DNA of 64,000 nucleotides, from assembly GCA_964035575.1 (NCBI GenBank), contig OZ037916.1, positions 744,001-808,000 of the forward strand, written 5' to 3'. Shown one piece after another: positions 20,960 to 30,900 of the stretch. Within the stretch, counting starts at the first letter, position 1. Every line of letters begins with the position of its first letter. The notes under the pieces are model-generated. The model saw only the letters and a list, made by a program, of their open reading frames with translations, was not told where the DNA came from and did no database searches. The stretch comes from Rhynchopus sp. YZ270_cl-10 (Eukaryota; Euglenozoa; Diplonemea; Diplonemida; Diplonemidae). The position numbers and the translations under genes were made by a program.

Positions 20960-21683
20960 GTACTCCTTGTAGGGTTTTGTTGCCTTTTGGCACATGAATT
21001 TTGCGCCCAGTGTTGTGTTCACTGCTCTGAAGGTGTTGGCTCTCATCTACCGATGCATGGGGTAAGTGACACAGCGTCTGACCCGCCATCTGTAATCTTC
21101 TGGTTTAACACTGCCTTTCAGTTCTGCATGCTGCATTCGCAGCGTCCCGAGCGTCTCACAACCTCTTATTACTCTTTGCCTGAGAAGGATGTGTTTGGAC
21201 TCACTCAAACCTCGTTCATCACTCTTGTGCCAAAGAAAACATCGGACAAACAGTACAAGTTCACGGGAGCAAAGGGGTGGACCCCTCCCTCTGCGCGTAT
21301 CGCACTAACGTAGCGAAGAAGATCCAGAGGTGTGCAGAACGTGATGCGGTCTATTTTTCGACAAAAAAGACGAAGAATAGTTGTTCAAAGGTGTGCTAAT
21401 TTCGTCGCAAGATTTTGCACTGGAAGTTGAAGAACATTGCAAATGGTTCAGCACAGATGAGGTTCGTCTCACAGTATTGATGTGCTCCACAACGGAAAGC
21501 CCTATCAAATATGAGAAGAGTGCTGAAGGACTCTGGGGGCATGCGGATGACAAACGATCATCTGCGGGGTGGAACAGCAGCCCGAAACTTCCACAGCCCA
21601 ATCCGACTTCCTCTTCCAACCCTTTGTCTTGGAGTTTGCGAAGAAGATTGCTGCCGAGAATGAAACAGATCTCTAACGTAGCT
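20960..21683 (+). other. Protein-like cargo inside the CCACCTGATTTT element, unassigned
   Basis: Between the heptamer arrays, stretches in different + frames have normal amino-acid composition. Examples contain LPEKDVFGLTQTSF (about 21040-21310), FALEVEEHCKWFSTDEVR (about 21410-21520) and FQPFVLEFAKKIAAENE followed by a stop (about 21600-21676). They could be remnants of exons from one host gene. No family is recognised and no intact gene is claimed. Confidence 0.3.
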
Positions 21684-21755
21684 ACCCAGTACCCAGTACC
21701 CAGTACCCAGTACCCAGTACCCAGTACCCAGTACACAGTACCCAGTACACAGTAC
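21684..21755. repeat. (CCAGTAC)n heptamer array
   Basis: About 10 copies, some reading ACAGTAC. This is the inverted counterpart of the left-arm GTACTGT array of the same element. Confidence 0.88.
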
Positions 21756-22286
21756 GTATGGGAAAAATACGTGGGGTTTGGCCTGTACGGTCCTATCCGG
21801 CCATATCCGGCCCTATCCGGACCTATCCGCGCCTATCCGGACCTATCCGGGCCTATCCGCGGGGTAAAAATCAGGTGGTTATGTATGAGGGCTTAGGTTC
21901 ATCTTGCGAAACTGTTCTGAGATGTTGTGTGTACCCGAGGCATGCTCATCTCTTCAAGTTCTTTCTATTGTATATTATTACATCACGTCAAAAAAAAAAA
22001 AAATGTGCTCAAATTTGCTGCTGTTTGACAAAAAAAGGGGGCAAACGTAATGAACTATTTTGATTTGGGGTTTTCCAACGCTCGCTAACGCTCCAATCAT
22101 GCCCCTTTTTCTCTGGTCATGCGTTTTCTCTATTTTGGGCTCTTACAAATTATTTCGTCTTTTTCTATTTCAAAGCAAGATTGTGAGGAAAAAAAAAAAA
22201 AAAAAAAATAAGATACCATGTCTGTTCCCATGAGGTTCATTCGTACCCTCTTTTTTTTTTTTTTTTGTTCTTTGCCTTTCCTTGAT

Positions 22287-22398
22287 CACGAATACTGCCA
22301 GATCTGGCCAGATATGGGGGCCAATATCCCAGATCTGGCTCGTTTTCCGGATGTGGAAATCTGGTTTCCAGATCTGGCCAGATCTGGCAGTATCCGTG
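22287..22398. mobile_element. Foldback MITE J
   Basis: A 112-bp element. The inverted ends share CACG-ATACTGCCAGATCTGG with one mismatch and run 27 bp. CTTGAT flanks both ends (22281-22286, 22399-22404), a 6-bp target duplication. Internal CCAGATCTGG palindromes make it fold strongly. No protein is encoded. Confidence 0.75.
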
Positions 22399-22587
22399 CT
22401 TGATCTTATTCAAAATATTTTTGTAAGGTGGCGAAATGACAGGTTTGTGCCTTACATTACCTTTTTCTATATTTTCTTTTCAAAGATTTTCTTGTCAGTT
22501 ATTTTTTGCTTTGCAGTATTTATCGTATTCCTTTTAGGTTATGTTGGGTGTGTCCACAGTGGGTCGCATTCTTTGTGTTTTTTTTTG

Positions 22588-22690
22588 GCCTTAAAGAGGT
22601 TTCCTCTTCACTGCCAGGTAGTCAGTGGGAGCGTATTGCAGTAATGAAAATATCACCACAGAATTTTTATTACACACTTTACGCACAAAC
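22588..22690. repeat. Dispersed repeat L, copy 1
   Basis: It shares GTGGGAGCGTATTGCAGTA, an AAATATCA-CACAGAA segment and CACACTTTACGCA with 59893-59993. There are no inverted ends or frames. It lies within about 200 bp of the TMEM50-like start codon. Confidence 0.6.
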
Positions 22691-22881
22691 AAAACTTTTT
22701 TTCTTCTCAAGATATGCCAGATTTGTCACCCCACATAGACAGATTACAGGCATCGCGCATCGGCACTCAAAAATCAGGCAATTCTCCCCCCATTTCTCTC
22801 CCTTTTTCCCATTGGTGGCTACGCGAAACTTCGAAAAAATTCACCCCACAAAAAGCCAAAAAAACACATACACCCCTAAAT

Positions 22882-23408
22882 ATGATGAACTTTGAAGAAG
22901 GCCAGCCTGACAGGAGGCTGCTGTTCTCGCTTATTAGCGGGGCATTGTTTGCTGGAGCGTGGGTGATCTTTGCGGATGGATACGTTTTCAGCGACAGGTC
23001 GAACGAAGGCCGTGTGGGGGACCAGGTCTATAAGCCGTACACTTTCAAGGATTGGACTCCTGGGTTGGTTGGGACGCTTGCGTTCATTCTTGTCAACATG
23101 ATGAGCCCGAACGCTCTTGTTGATGAATCGCTCGATGATAGAGACATCAATCTGAACAAGTGCTGGTTCTTCTTCGCTCTCCTCGTCACCTTCACCTCCC
23201 TCACCCTCGCAATCGTCTTCCACATCGACACCTACTCCAAGCAAAGCGGCGACGCAAGCTATCCGGGTGTTGCCCTCATCATCCAAACCCTTGCCCTCGC
23301 CATCGCTAGTTTGATGTTCTTCTTCACAAGGGGGAAGAAGGTATGTTTTTCAAACCCCCCTTTGCCATTTCAATTTCCACAAAAACCCCACAGAGAGATG
23401 AATTCTGA
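22882..23408 (+). CDS. TMEM50/Vps68 family (UPF0220) membrane protein
   Basis: Two exons, 22882-23340 and 23394-23408, joined across a 53-bp GTATGT...CACAG intron. The spliced product is 157 residues and ends FFFTRGKKRDEF, a length I recall for human TMEM50A. Four hydrophobic segments lie at about residues 12-31, 53-72, 87-109 and 124-146. The third and fourth are separated by the family-typical YPGVALIIQ. Without splicing the tail would be unrelated and longer, so the intron is well supported. TMEM50/Vps68 proteins are small four-pass endosomal/ER proteins; yeast Vps68 acts in vacuolar sorting. The start MMNFEE was chosen because upstream codons in the frame are low-complexity. It stands alone between two repeat fields. 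Confidence 0.88.
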
Positions 23409-24134
23409 TGAATAGGCTGCAAAGCAATGGAGGGGATGATTTTAGGTTTTGTGGGGAAGGGGGGGAGGGTGTTTAGTGTGTTTATGGTAAGGTGACTGAA
23501 GGATTTTAGTCATCTTGCTAAACTTTCTTTTTTCTTTTTTTTTTTTGAAGGTGACTGAGCACAGAGAGGCTTAGGTTCATCTTATAAACCTTTCATTTTT
23601 TTTTTTTCTCTTCAAAACTATTATTGATTCGCATCTCAATGGGCACAAACTGGGGAGGGGTAAAAAAACCCCGATTTTTTTTCTTTTTTTTTAATTGATT
23701 GAAGGACGTGACTAAGCAAAGAGAAAGCTGAGCTGACCAACTGCATAGTACTATGGAGTATTGTAATTCACGACACGTGTCTGCACGGAGCAAGCTCGAA
23801 GGCGGTACATATGTAGACCTCTGACATATCCCATGATCATTGCTAGATCCTTCCAGCTCTATGTGCATAAGTGGTACTGAGCACGTTTCATTTTTTTTTT
23901 TAATTGCTTCGCGCATCAATATCGTGATTCTTGCTTGGGGGGTATTGGGGATCACCCCCTCCTCTCCTTTTGCAAACAAAGCAACAACCAATACGCAGTT
24001 CATTACCCAAATCTAGCCACGATTTGAGTGGTTTTCTTTGAAGATTCCCAGGCTCAAATGAGGGTAGTATTGTTGTGTTTGGAAGACAGTTTTAGTGTGT
24101 TTTTTTCCCCCCAAAAATAATTTTAAGGTGACTA

Positions 24135-24677
24135 CTGGGGGGGAGCTATTAAAGTATACGTATACTTTATTCGGCGGGAATTACTGCTTAAATGGCCAAA
24201 AAACGAAAAGGGAAAAAAAAAAAAAAAAACACTGTTATTTTGGGGCTTCTAGTGGCCGAAACCTCGCGAAAACACCACCATTGACATTTTTGGGCCAATC
24301 CCAGCCAGTGGTGGGGTCAATGTGGAAAAATGAACAATTTTTTGGTGACTTAAATTTTCACAAATCTGAACCCCATCAGGCACCAATCGTGTGAAAACTG
24401 ATACACGCGTTTTAGGTCAAAAATACTCATTTCTTAGCGCAAAGTGACCCCATCACAGCACGCACAGAATCCGGACCACCGAAATCAAAAAAAAAATTTT
24501 TCGATTTTTTGTGCAAAAAATGCTGTAAAAAATTTTTAGTAAGAAAAATGTACACAAAAACCGTATACTTTATTTCACAGATTTCCACGCTCAAAATGGG
24601 TTTCCGCGCCGTATACTTTATTACCCCCGTATACTTTATTAGCACCGTATACTTTATTAGCCCCCCCCCCCCCCCAG
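24135..24677. mobile_element. TA-flanked MITE, copy C2 (inverted relative to C1)
   Basis: A 543-bp reverse-complement copy of 18699-19233, with ends CTGGGGGG and CCCCCCAG and TA on both sides. It has inserted into a dispersed CTAAGC-type module: the left flank reads AAGGTGACTA and the TA is duplicated. It differs from C1 mainly in homopolymer lengths and a few bases, so both copies are probably recent. Confidence 0.78.
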
Positions 24678-24912
24678 TAAACAAAATAGATCTTTGTGTG
24701 CACGAGAGGTGCATTCATCTTTCAAGAAGTTTCTTCCCCCCCCCCCCACCCCTTCTCCCCCTTTTGCTAATAGTGCGCAAAGTATACTTCAACTATTTTT
24801 TTTTCTTCTTTTTCTTTTCAAGGTGACCTCTCCTATGTGCGAGGTTTATAGGCTTAATGGGCTTATTGGCTTAGGGAAAAATGGAGGTGGAATCATACCT
24901 TATCGTTAACAG

Positions 24913-25004
24913 AGTACTCCAAAATGTGTTTGGCGTTCAAAAAAAAGTCGCCAAATTATCCCAAATCCGCCAAATTTATTTGGACCCAAATTTGTTTGGA
25001 ATAC
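24913..25004. mobile_element. Small foldback element (AGTAnTCCAAAA family), copy 2
   Basis: AGTACTCCAAAATGTG and TTTGGAATACC form imperfect inverted ends. Inner GTCGCCAAA and CCGCCAAA stretches resemble those in 7717-7810. No target duplication is clear. Confidence 0.38.
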
Positions 25005-25397
25005 CTCGTTTCTCTAGCACCCTTCTTTTTTTGCCAGTCAAAATAAGAGGGTGCTTTCTTTCAAAGGAACACACCCCGATTCTAAGTAGGCATCGTACAC
25101 AATAAAAGGTCGCAGCCAGGAAGACGGCGTGTTTCGTAAAAGAGAAAAAAAAAGTGAATGTCACTGAAAAAACTGTTGATACGTATCTGACCACGATTTT
25201 TTTTTTTGAGAGCGTTGTGAGAAAAGCGTATAGTACTGCGGGTACAGGCCTCAGCCTAACTCCCGGGCCTCAGCCAAAACCATCGTTCTATTTAAAAAAA
25301 AAAAAAAAGAGAGAGAGAAAAGTGATTTTTACTAGTGCTTCCCGAGCTTTCTCCGCTGACAAGCTAGTCACAGGAAGAAGAAGATCAAAACTCGGTC

Positions 25398-25425
25398 GAG
25401 CCCGGGCGCGCTTCGCGCGCCCGGG
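25398..25425. repeat. GC-rich hairpin
   Basis: CCCGGGCGCGC and GCGCGCCCGGG are perfect inverted 11-mers around the loop TTC, within element D. It is an island of GC in AT-rich surroundings. Confidence 0.85.
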
Positions 25426-25863
25426 TCCCCACCCCAGCGCAAGTTGGGGGCCTCCGGCGGAATGCGAGAACTCCTCGGTTGTCCAACTGCGGAGTTCGGC
25501 ACTTCATTGATATTTGCGCCAGGCACACATGGTGCACGAATTATCAGTAACCTCAGTACATTTACAAAAGAAATGGCGGTCACGGCACCCAAAGGTTCCT
25601 GGCGAAGCCACGGTACGCAACATTTCAAAAAAATGCGCTTAAATTTGCACATGTTTACAGCCAAACTATGTAATGGGAAGGGTGGGTTTCAAGCTTGCGC
25701 CGCAGGCGCACGGTACGCTACTTTTTTCCTTTCGCCATGCTGCACTCTTCCTTTTCCTTCGACGTTTGACCAATTGAATCCGGCTCGATGGTATCTCAAA
25801 AAATTCCCCATAACCCCCTACCGGGTTGATGATATCCCAAAAAAACCCCCAAAACCCCGGCAC

Positions 25864-25907
25864 CCATCGTTCTATCGACCCGGGTACCCGGGTCGATAGA
25901 ACGATGG
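25864..25907. repeat. Perfect 44-bp palindrome
   Basis: Two 22-bp arms starting CCATCGTTCTATCGACCCGG meet with no spacer in CCCGGGTACCCGGG, near the middle of element D. It could be the scar of two inverted copies meeting. Confidence 0.9.
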
Positions 25908-27229
25908 AACGACAGGGTTTTATCTCCTTATATGTTAGTGGTCCCTAGACCGGGTAAAATAAAAAAAAAAATATTTACCCGGTCTGGGGGAAAAAAAAAA
26001 AACAACCACCCGGCCAGGCCAAAAAAAAAAACCAAAATGATATATCTTGGGGGTACCTCACACAAACCTCTAAGAGTGACCAGAACTGGCCTCATGAACA
26101 AAGTGACCCCGTCACAGCCAGAACGCGACCCAATTGGTCAAACGCCGAAGGAAAAGGAAGCATGCAGCATGGCGAAAGGAAAAAAGTAGCGTACCGTGCG
26201 CCTGCGGCGCAAGATTGCAAGCCACCCACACATAGTTTGGCTGTAAAATGTGCAATTTTAAGCACAATATTTTGAAATGTTGCGTACCGTGGCTTCGCCA
26301 AAACTTTCGTTCAGCAAAATATGGAAGTAACATTTACGAGAACTGACGATAATGACCAACGACAGTGCCATTTGATGTCAACATTTTTTTAGAAATGTTG
26401 CGTACCGTGGCTTCGCCAGGAACCTTTGCCATGACTGCCGTTTCTTTTTGTAGATGTCTATACGAGGAAACGTCCGCACGCTACCGACCTGACATGATTT
26501 TTTTTGCTTCTTCCGCAAAGGTGGGGAACGTGAGATGATATGCAATATGCGAGTGAATGCAGCAATTTTAACGGTTTACAGGGACATTTTCGCCGGAGGC
26601 GAAAAAAATTTTTTTGACCACTTTTTTGCCAGACCGGGTAGACCGGGTAGAATTTTAAAATGTTTTTTCAAGATAAAACCCTGTGGAACGATGGAAAAAA
26701 AAAAAAAAAAAATGGCCAAAAACATAGAACGATGGAACGATGGTTAGGCTGGGGCCTGCTGCGGGTAAGTAATTTAAAAAAAAAGAGATTGCACAACTGT
26801 GGCAACACAACCGAGGCAACTACACTACTCCAACAATTTTTCAAAAAAAGACAAAAAAAAAAAAACTGTTCAGATCAACCCAGGATGTATTTTTTAACAT
26901 AAACGGGGTTTCATGCAACAGAAACGAAGGCTGTGTACAGACTATCTTATGGCGGCTGACAGTTTTCGGATACACACAATAAAAAAAACAAAACAAAAAC
27001 TCACATTCCCATAGGGACCCATACCCATTCCTGATTTCTGGAGTGGGTCTTTTTTATTTTGCAACGTTCTTTTTTTGATGTGTATGCACGAGGCATGTGC
27101 ATCTTTCAAGCTTTCTCTTTTTTTTTGCTGATCTCGAAGAGAGAGCCCTCTCTGCTCCCCCCCCAAAAAAAAAAAATGCGTTTTTTTAACAAAGGTCTTC
27201 ATCTCATCACCCCCTCCCATATCGGTTTT

Positions 27230-27640
27230 ATCTAGCCCACGGTAAATTCAAGGTTCCTTCGCAGGGTGTTGAGGTCCACGACGAGGATCCCCAACCCAGA
27301 TGCCTCAATGCAATCCCGCAAAAATCACCGATTGTCCTCCAGACTCTTTCCTGCTATGGAGTGGGTTTTCGGAAGGCTTTTTTTTGTCTTTTGTCGTTCC
27401 TTCTGGAGGAATTTGATCTCGATCCCAGGAAACACCTTTTTCAATTCGCATTCATGCTGAGGGAGGCTTTGTATGTTCTTCAATAGCTGTGTTGGAGGTG
27501 TTATCTTTCAGCTTCTCAAAAAATAATCCTCCTTAGGGTTGATAACTTCAGGACAACCACCGTCCTTTGCGATACCAAAATGAGCCCACAAAATTCCGTC
27601 TAGATAGGGTGGTCGTGAGTTCCTTCTTGCACCAGAGTGT
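27230..27640 (-). other. Degraded coding-like stretch, unassigned
   Basis: Read on the minus strand, this part has protein-like composition unlike the surrounding homopolymers, for example stretches containing LDGILWAHFGIAKDGG and ASGLGILVVDLNTLRRN, but it is interrupted and matches no family I can name. It may be a decayed gene or element in antisense to all the intact genes. Confidence 0.25.
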
Positions 27641-27748
27641 TTGTTGAGATGACACCAAAATCGGAACGTTCTTATTTTCTTTGAATCTAAAATAGTGCGT
27701 CGAGCTTGGAAAAAAAAGCGAAGTTAACCGCATACCTTTGGAAACTAT

Positions 27749-27838
27749 TTTGTGTGGCTGAAGGGGGTATTTTTGGGCTATTTTGTACTACTTTCTGTTA
27801 TTTTCTGCTATTTTTGGGGTCGTCAGCCACACCAATTT
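27749..27838. mobile_element. Small foldback element upstream of the kinesin
   Basis: TTGTGTGGCTGA and TCAGCCACACCAA are inverted ends about 60 bp apart, around repeats of CTATTTT and CTGTTATTTT. No target duplication is seen. It lies just 5' of the candidate kinesin leader acceptor at 27895. Confidence 0.4.
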
Positions 27839-27913
27839 TAGGCCTTTTGCATCTCTCTCACCCTTACCTTTCTCCCCCCCACCAACTCACCACAGAACGT
27901 TCCCTCAGACACC

Positions 27914-30900
27914 ATGGCGTCCGAGAGGATCCAGGTCCTATGTCGTGTCCGCCCTGGGAACACACAGGACCGGGGTGACGAGGATGTGCTTGCATGGTGC
28001 GAAGCGACGGGGCGGGTCTCACCGTTGGTCCCTCCTGCTGCTGGGGACCAGCTCCTTTCGCCTCGGTCGCAGGGTGAGCGGGTGTATGACTTCAAAAAGG
28101 TGTTGGGCCCTGGGCAGAGCAACCTTGCGATGTTCGACTCTGTCCGTGAAGCGATTGAAAGCGCGACGGACGGCATCAACGCGACCATCATGGCCTACGG
28201 GCACACCTCTGCAGGCAAAACACACACAATGCTTGGCACACCACACGAGCCTGGTATCATCCTCCGCTCTGTCGAATACCTGCTCAACTCATATGCAACG
28301 TGGGGCGACAGAATGGACGACGACCCCGCCTCCCCTGCAACACCATCCACACCGCGCACCGCACGCAACCGAGAACCAAAAATCGTTGCCTCCTACTTCG
28401 AAATCTACATGGAGAAGGTCTGGGACCTGCTCTCCACGGACCGCAAGGAGGTTGATGTGTACACAGTCGAGGACACCGCGGTGGTGCAGAACGTTACGAC
28501 ACGAGAACTCAACTCTCTTGAGGACTGCGTGACGGTGGTGTCCACAGGGCAGGAAAACAGACGCATCGCGAGGACAACGTTGAACGAACGGTCCTCCAGG
28601 GGGCACACCATCTTTCAGTTAGATTTGCACCTGCCTAATGGGAAGTACGCCCGACTCCGTCTGGTGGACCTTGCAGGCAGTGAGAACGCAAAGCAAGCCG
28701 GCACCACCGGGGAGATGCAACGTGAAGGCGGCGCCATCAACCGCTCCCTCCTTGCCCTCACCAACGTCATCCAAAGTCTCGCCACTGCCGGAGCCACCAA
28801 AACCACACACATCCCTTACCGTGATGCAAAGCTGACACGGATTCTGCAAAGCTCTCTCGGAGGAAATTCCAAAACCCGTATCATCTGTTGCATTGCAAGC
28901 AAACGAGGGCAGCTTGAAGACACCCTTGCTACCCTTATGTTCTCCGACCGCGCCAAAGCTGTCAAAAACGTTGTCAAAGCAAACAACACCGCCCCCATCG
29001 GATTTTGCGGCGAACCCGAAAACGTCACCGCCAGCTTCTCCTCCAACAAGGAGAAGGCCTCTGCAGACTTGGTACAAAAATACAAAACGGCTGCAGAAGA
29101 GATTGCCGAGAGCGCGCAAGACCTCCTCTCTGAATCAACACCATCACTGGACGAAGTTCACCGCACCCAAACCGCTGTTTTGGTAAAACATCTACTTGGC
29201 GAGATGAAAGCTGAGGCGGATCTATGGAGGGAAGTTGAGTATCAATTACAGAAAAAATGCTATTCTTTGACGGAAAGCTTTCAGAAGAAGATGCAACGGA
29301 TGGAAGAGCGCAATGAGAAACGTGAGGCTGAGGCGCTGTCGAAGGAGGCTGCGAGGGGTGCACAGAGGTTGGAACGTGAGGTTCAGAGACATGCTGATGA
29401 GATTCGCTTACTACGAGCAGAACATGCCACGGTCCTATCTGGACTAGAAGAGGAAAACGACACCCTCCGCACCGCGAACGAAACCCTCATGAGAATGGAG
29501 CACGCAAAACACAGCGCAACAGAACCCTACGCGGGCACACCACCTAGACCCAGCTACAGGGACGACTCTGCATGGGAACGGAAAATCCAAGAACTCCAGG
29601 ACCACCACCACGAAGAGTTCGAAGCCCTCAAAGACAGCACCGCAGGCAGCATGCGGGCGCGCGAAGCGGAACACGAAGAGGCGATCACCTCACTGTCAGA
29701 GAGGCTCGCAGATTCGGACGTCCGATTGGAGCTTGCCAGAGCAGAGTTGGAGGAGCAACGTGAAGGTGGCACCCACCCTCAAGCCGCATACTACAAAGAG
29801 AAATATGAGACATCCAGAACAGAACTACGGGAAATGAGACTGAAAATGCAGGAAGTGCACACCGTACAGAGACAATGCACAGAACGTCTTATTGAAGCAA
29901 AAACAGTACAGGTAACAACGAGACGCAGTCTGAAGCGGGCCTACGAAGCAGTGGAGGAACTGGACGGGTCTGGGGACGAAGACGAGGCAGCTGTGGTGCG
30001 GACGATAGAACGGCATGTCCATCAGTCTGCGCCGTGTCCACAGAGAAGGCTTGTGGCTTGCCCGCAACCGCCTCGGCCGTATCCCACTGGAGGTGAAAGA
30101 GGAGAGAGAGTGACAGCCTCGTCGAGAACGCGCACACCGCAAAAGCAACGTAGTTATTCTGCAGCCACCGCATGCTCCACGCCAAAGCAGCGAGGGTCTC
30201 AGCAAGTCAGCACGCCGAAGAGTACTAAGGTATAAAAGGAATTTTTTTTTACATAATCTTGATCGTCATTTCTAACAATATTAGCAGCGCTTTTTTGGGG
30301 CAAACGGAAAACAAAAAACGTTCTTTCTAATTGTCTGCTTTGATCCACTTTCATTCACACACACTAAATTACAGTTTCACACTTTTTCCACTTTTTTGTT
30401 TCGCCCGGATTTGAAGCAAAAGTAACAAAAAATAAAAGGGGTAATTATCATAACACCCACGTTACTAATACCCATTTACGATAATACCCACTGGGTATTA
30501 TCGTAAACTTTTTGGGTATTATCGTAAACTTTTTGGGTATTACCCAGGTTGGGTAGTACCCAGGCACCCAGGTACTCAGGTCCAGGAACAGGTACCCAGG
30601 AACAGGAAAAAAGTCGTGAAAGAGCAACCACAGCTCCACATGACAAACACAAAAGTGTCCAGTCACGTGGGGCATTCATGCACTGAGGAGATAATGATCC
30701 AACAATTTACAAGAAAGATTACTTAACCTACTGCTGGAAGTTGCCAGGTCGTAGTAACACACAAAGTGTGCCTCCGTTCGGGAATACCGGATATTCTAGA
30801 GACCAAAAAGGCCTCTTCCGCTAGTCAAGGTATAACCGAATGAACGGCCCAAGACCCCCGTGGAGAAGTTAAATGTTGTAATGCTATCAAGTAGAAATTG

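Larger units (their letters stand above)
20642..21878. mobile_element. CCACCTGATTTT-family element with heptamer arrays and possible captured coding sequence
   Basis: A 1237-bp element with ends CCACCTGATTTTGCCCC and GGGGTAAAAATCAGGTGG, flanked by exact TTATG duplications (20637-20641, 21879-21883). Inward from each end come CCTATCCGG repeats and then heptamer arrays: about 27 GTACTGT units on the left and about 10 inverted CCAGTAC units on the right. The arms therefore form one very large foldback. The roughly 700-bp centre reads as protein-like in several stretches but matches nothing I recognise and has no transposase signature. It may be cargo picked up from a host gene. Confidence 0.75.
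21879..22881. other. Intergenic region upstream of the TMEM50-like gene
   Basis: It holds a partial CTAAGC module at 21887-21910, a GATGTG module at about 21920-21963, foldback element J (22287-22398), and a roughly 100-bp dispersed repeat at 22588-22690 containing GTGGGAGCGTATTGCAGTA (second copy 59893-59993). A T-rich tract ending TTCTTCTCAAG at 22711 is a possible trans-splice acceptor. Confidence 0.5.
25245..26758. mobile_element. Non-autonomous Mutator-like element D
   Basis: A 1514-bp element flanked by the exact, non-repetitive 9-bp duplication CTGCGGGTA (25236-25244, 26759-26767). The ends are inverted: CAGGCCTCAGCCTAAC and GTTAGGCTGGGGCCTG. Long inner inverted segments, about 25556-25760 against 26110-26460, share CGTACCGTGGCTTCGCCA and the GCATGGCGAAAGG region. 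Several nested palindromes lie inside, including a perfect 44-bp one and ACCGGGTAAA/TTTACCCGGT. No transposase is encoded. The repeated CCATCGTTCTAT near both ends may be the true subterminal motif. Confidence 0.75.
23409..27913. other. Repeat field between the TMEM50-like and kinesin genes
   Basis: It holds CTAAGC modules at about 23489-23520 and 23548-23590, GATGTG modules at 24689-24727 and 27077-27110, MITE C2, a small foldback (24913-25004), Mutator-like element D, a degraded coding-like stretch on the minus strand (about 27230-27640) and a small foldback just before the kinesin (27749-27838). I see no intact gene. Confidence 0.55.

Noticed and set aside
20732-21089. Long open frames with VHSTQYT or YCVLCT repeats on both strands
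   Set aside because: They follow from a stop-free 7-bp tandem repeat; no unique protein sequence is present.
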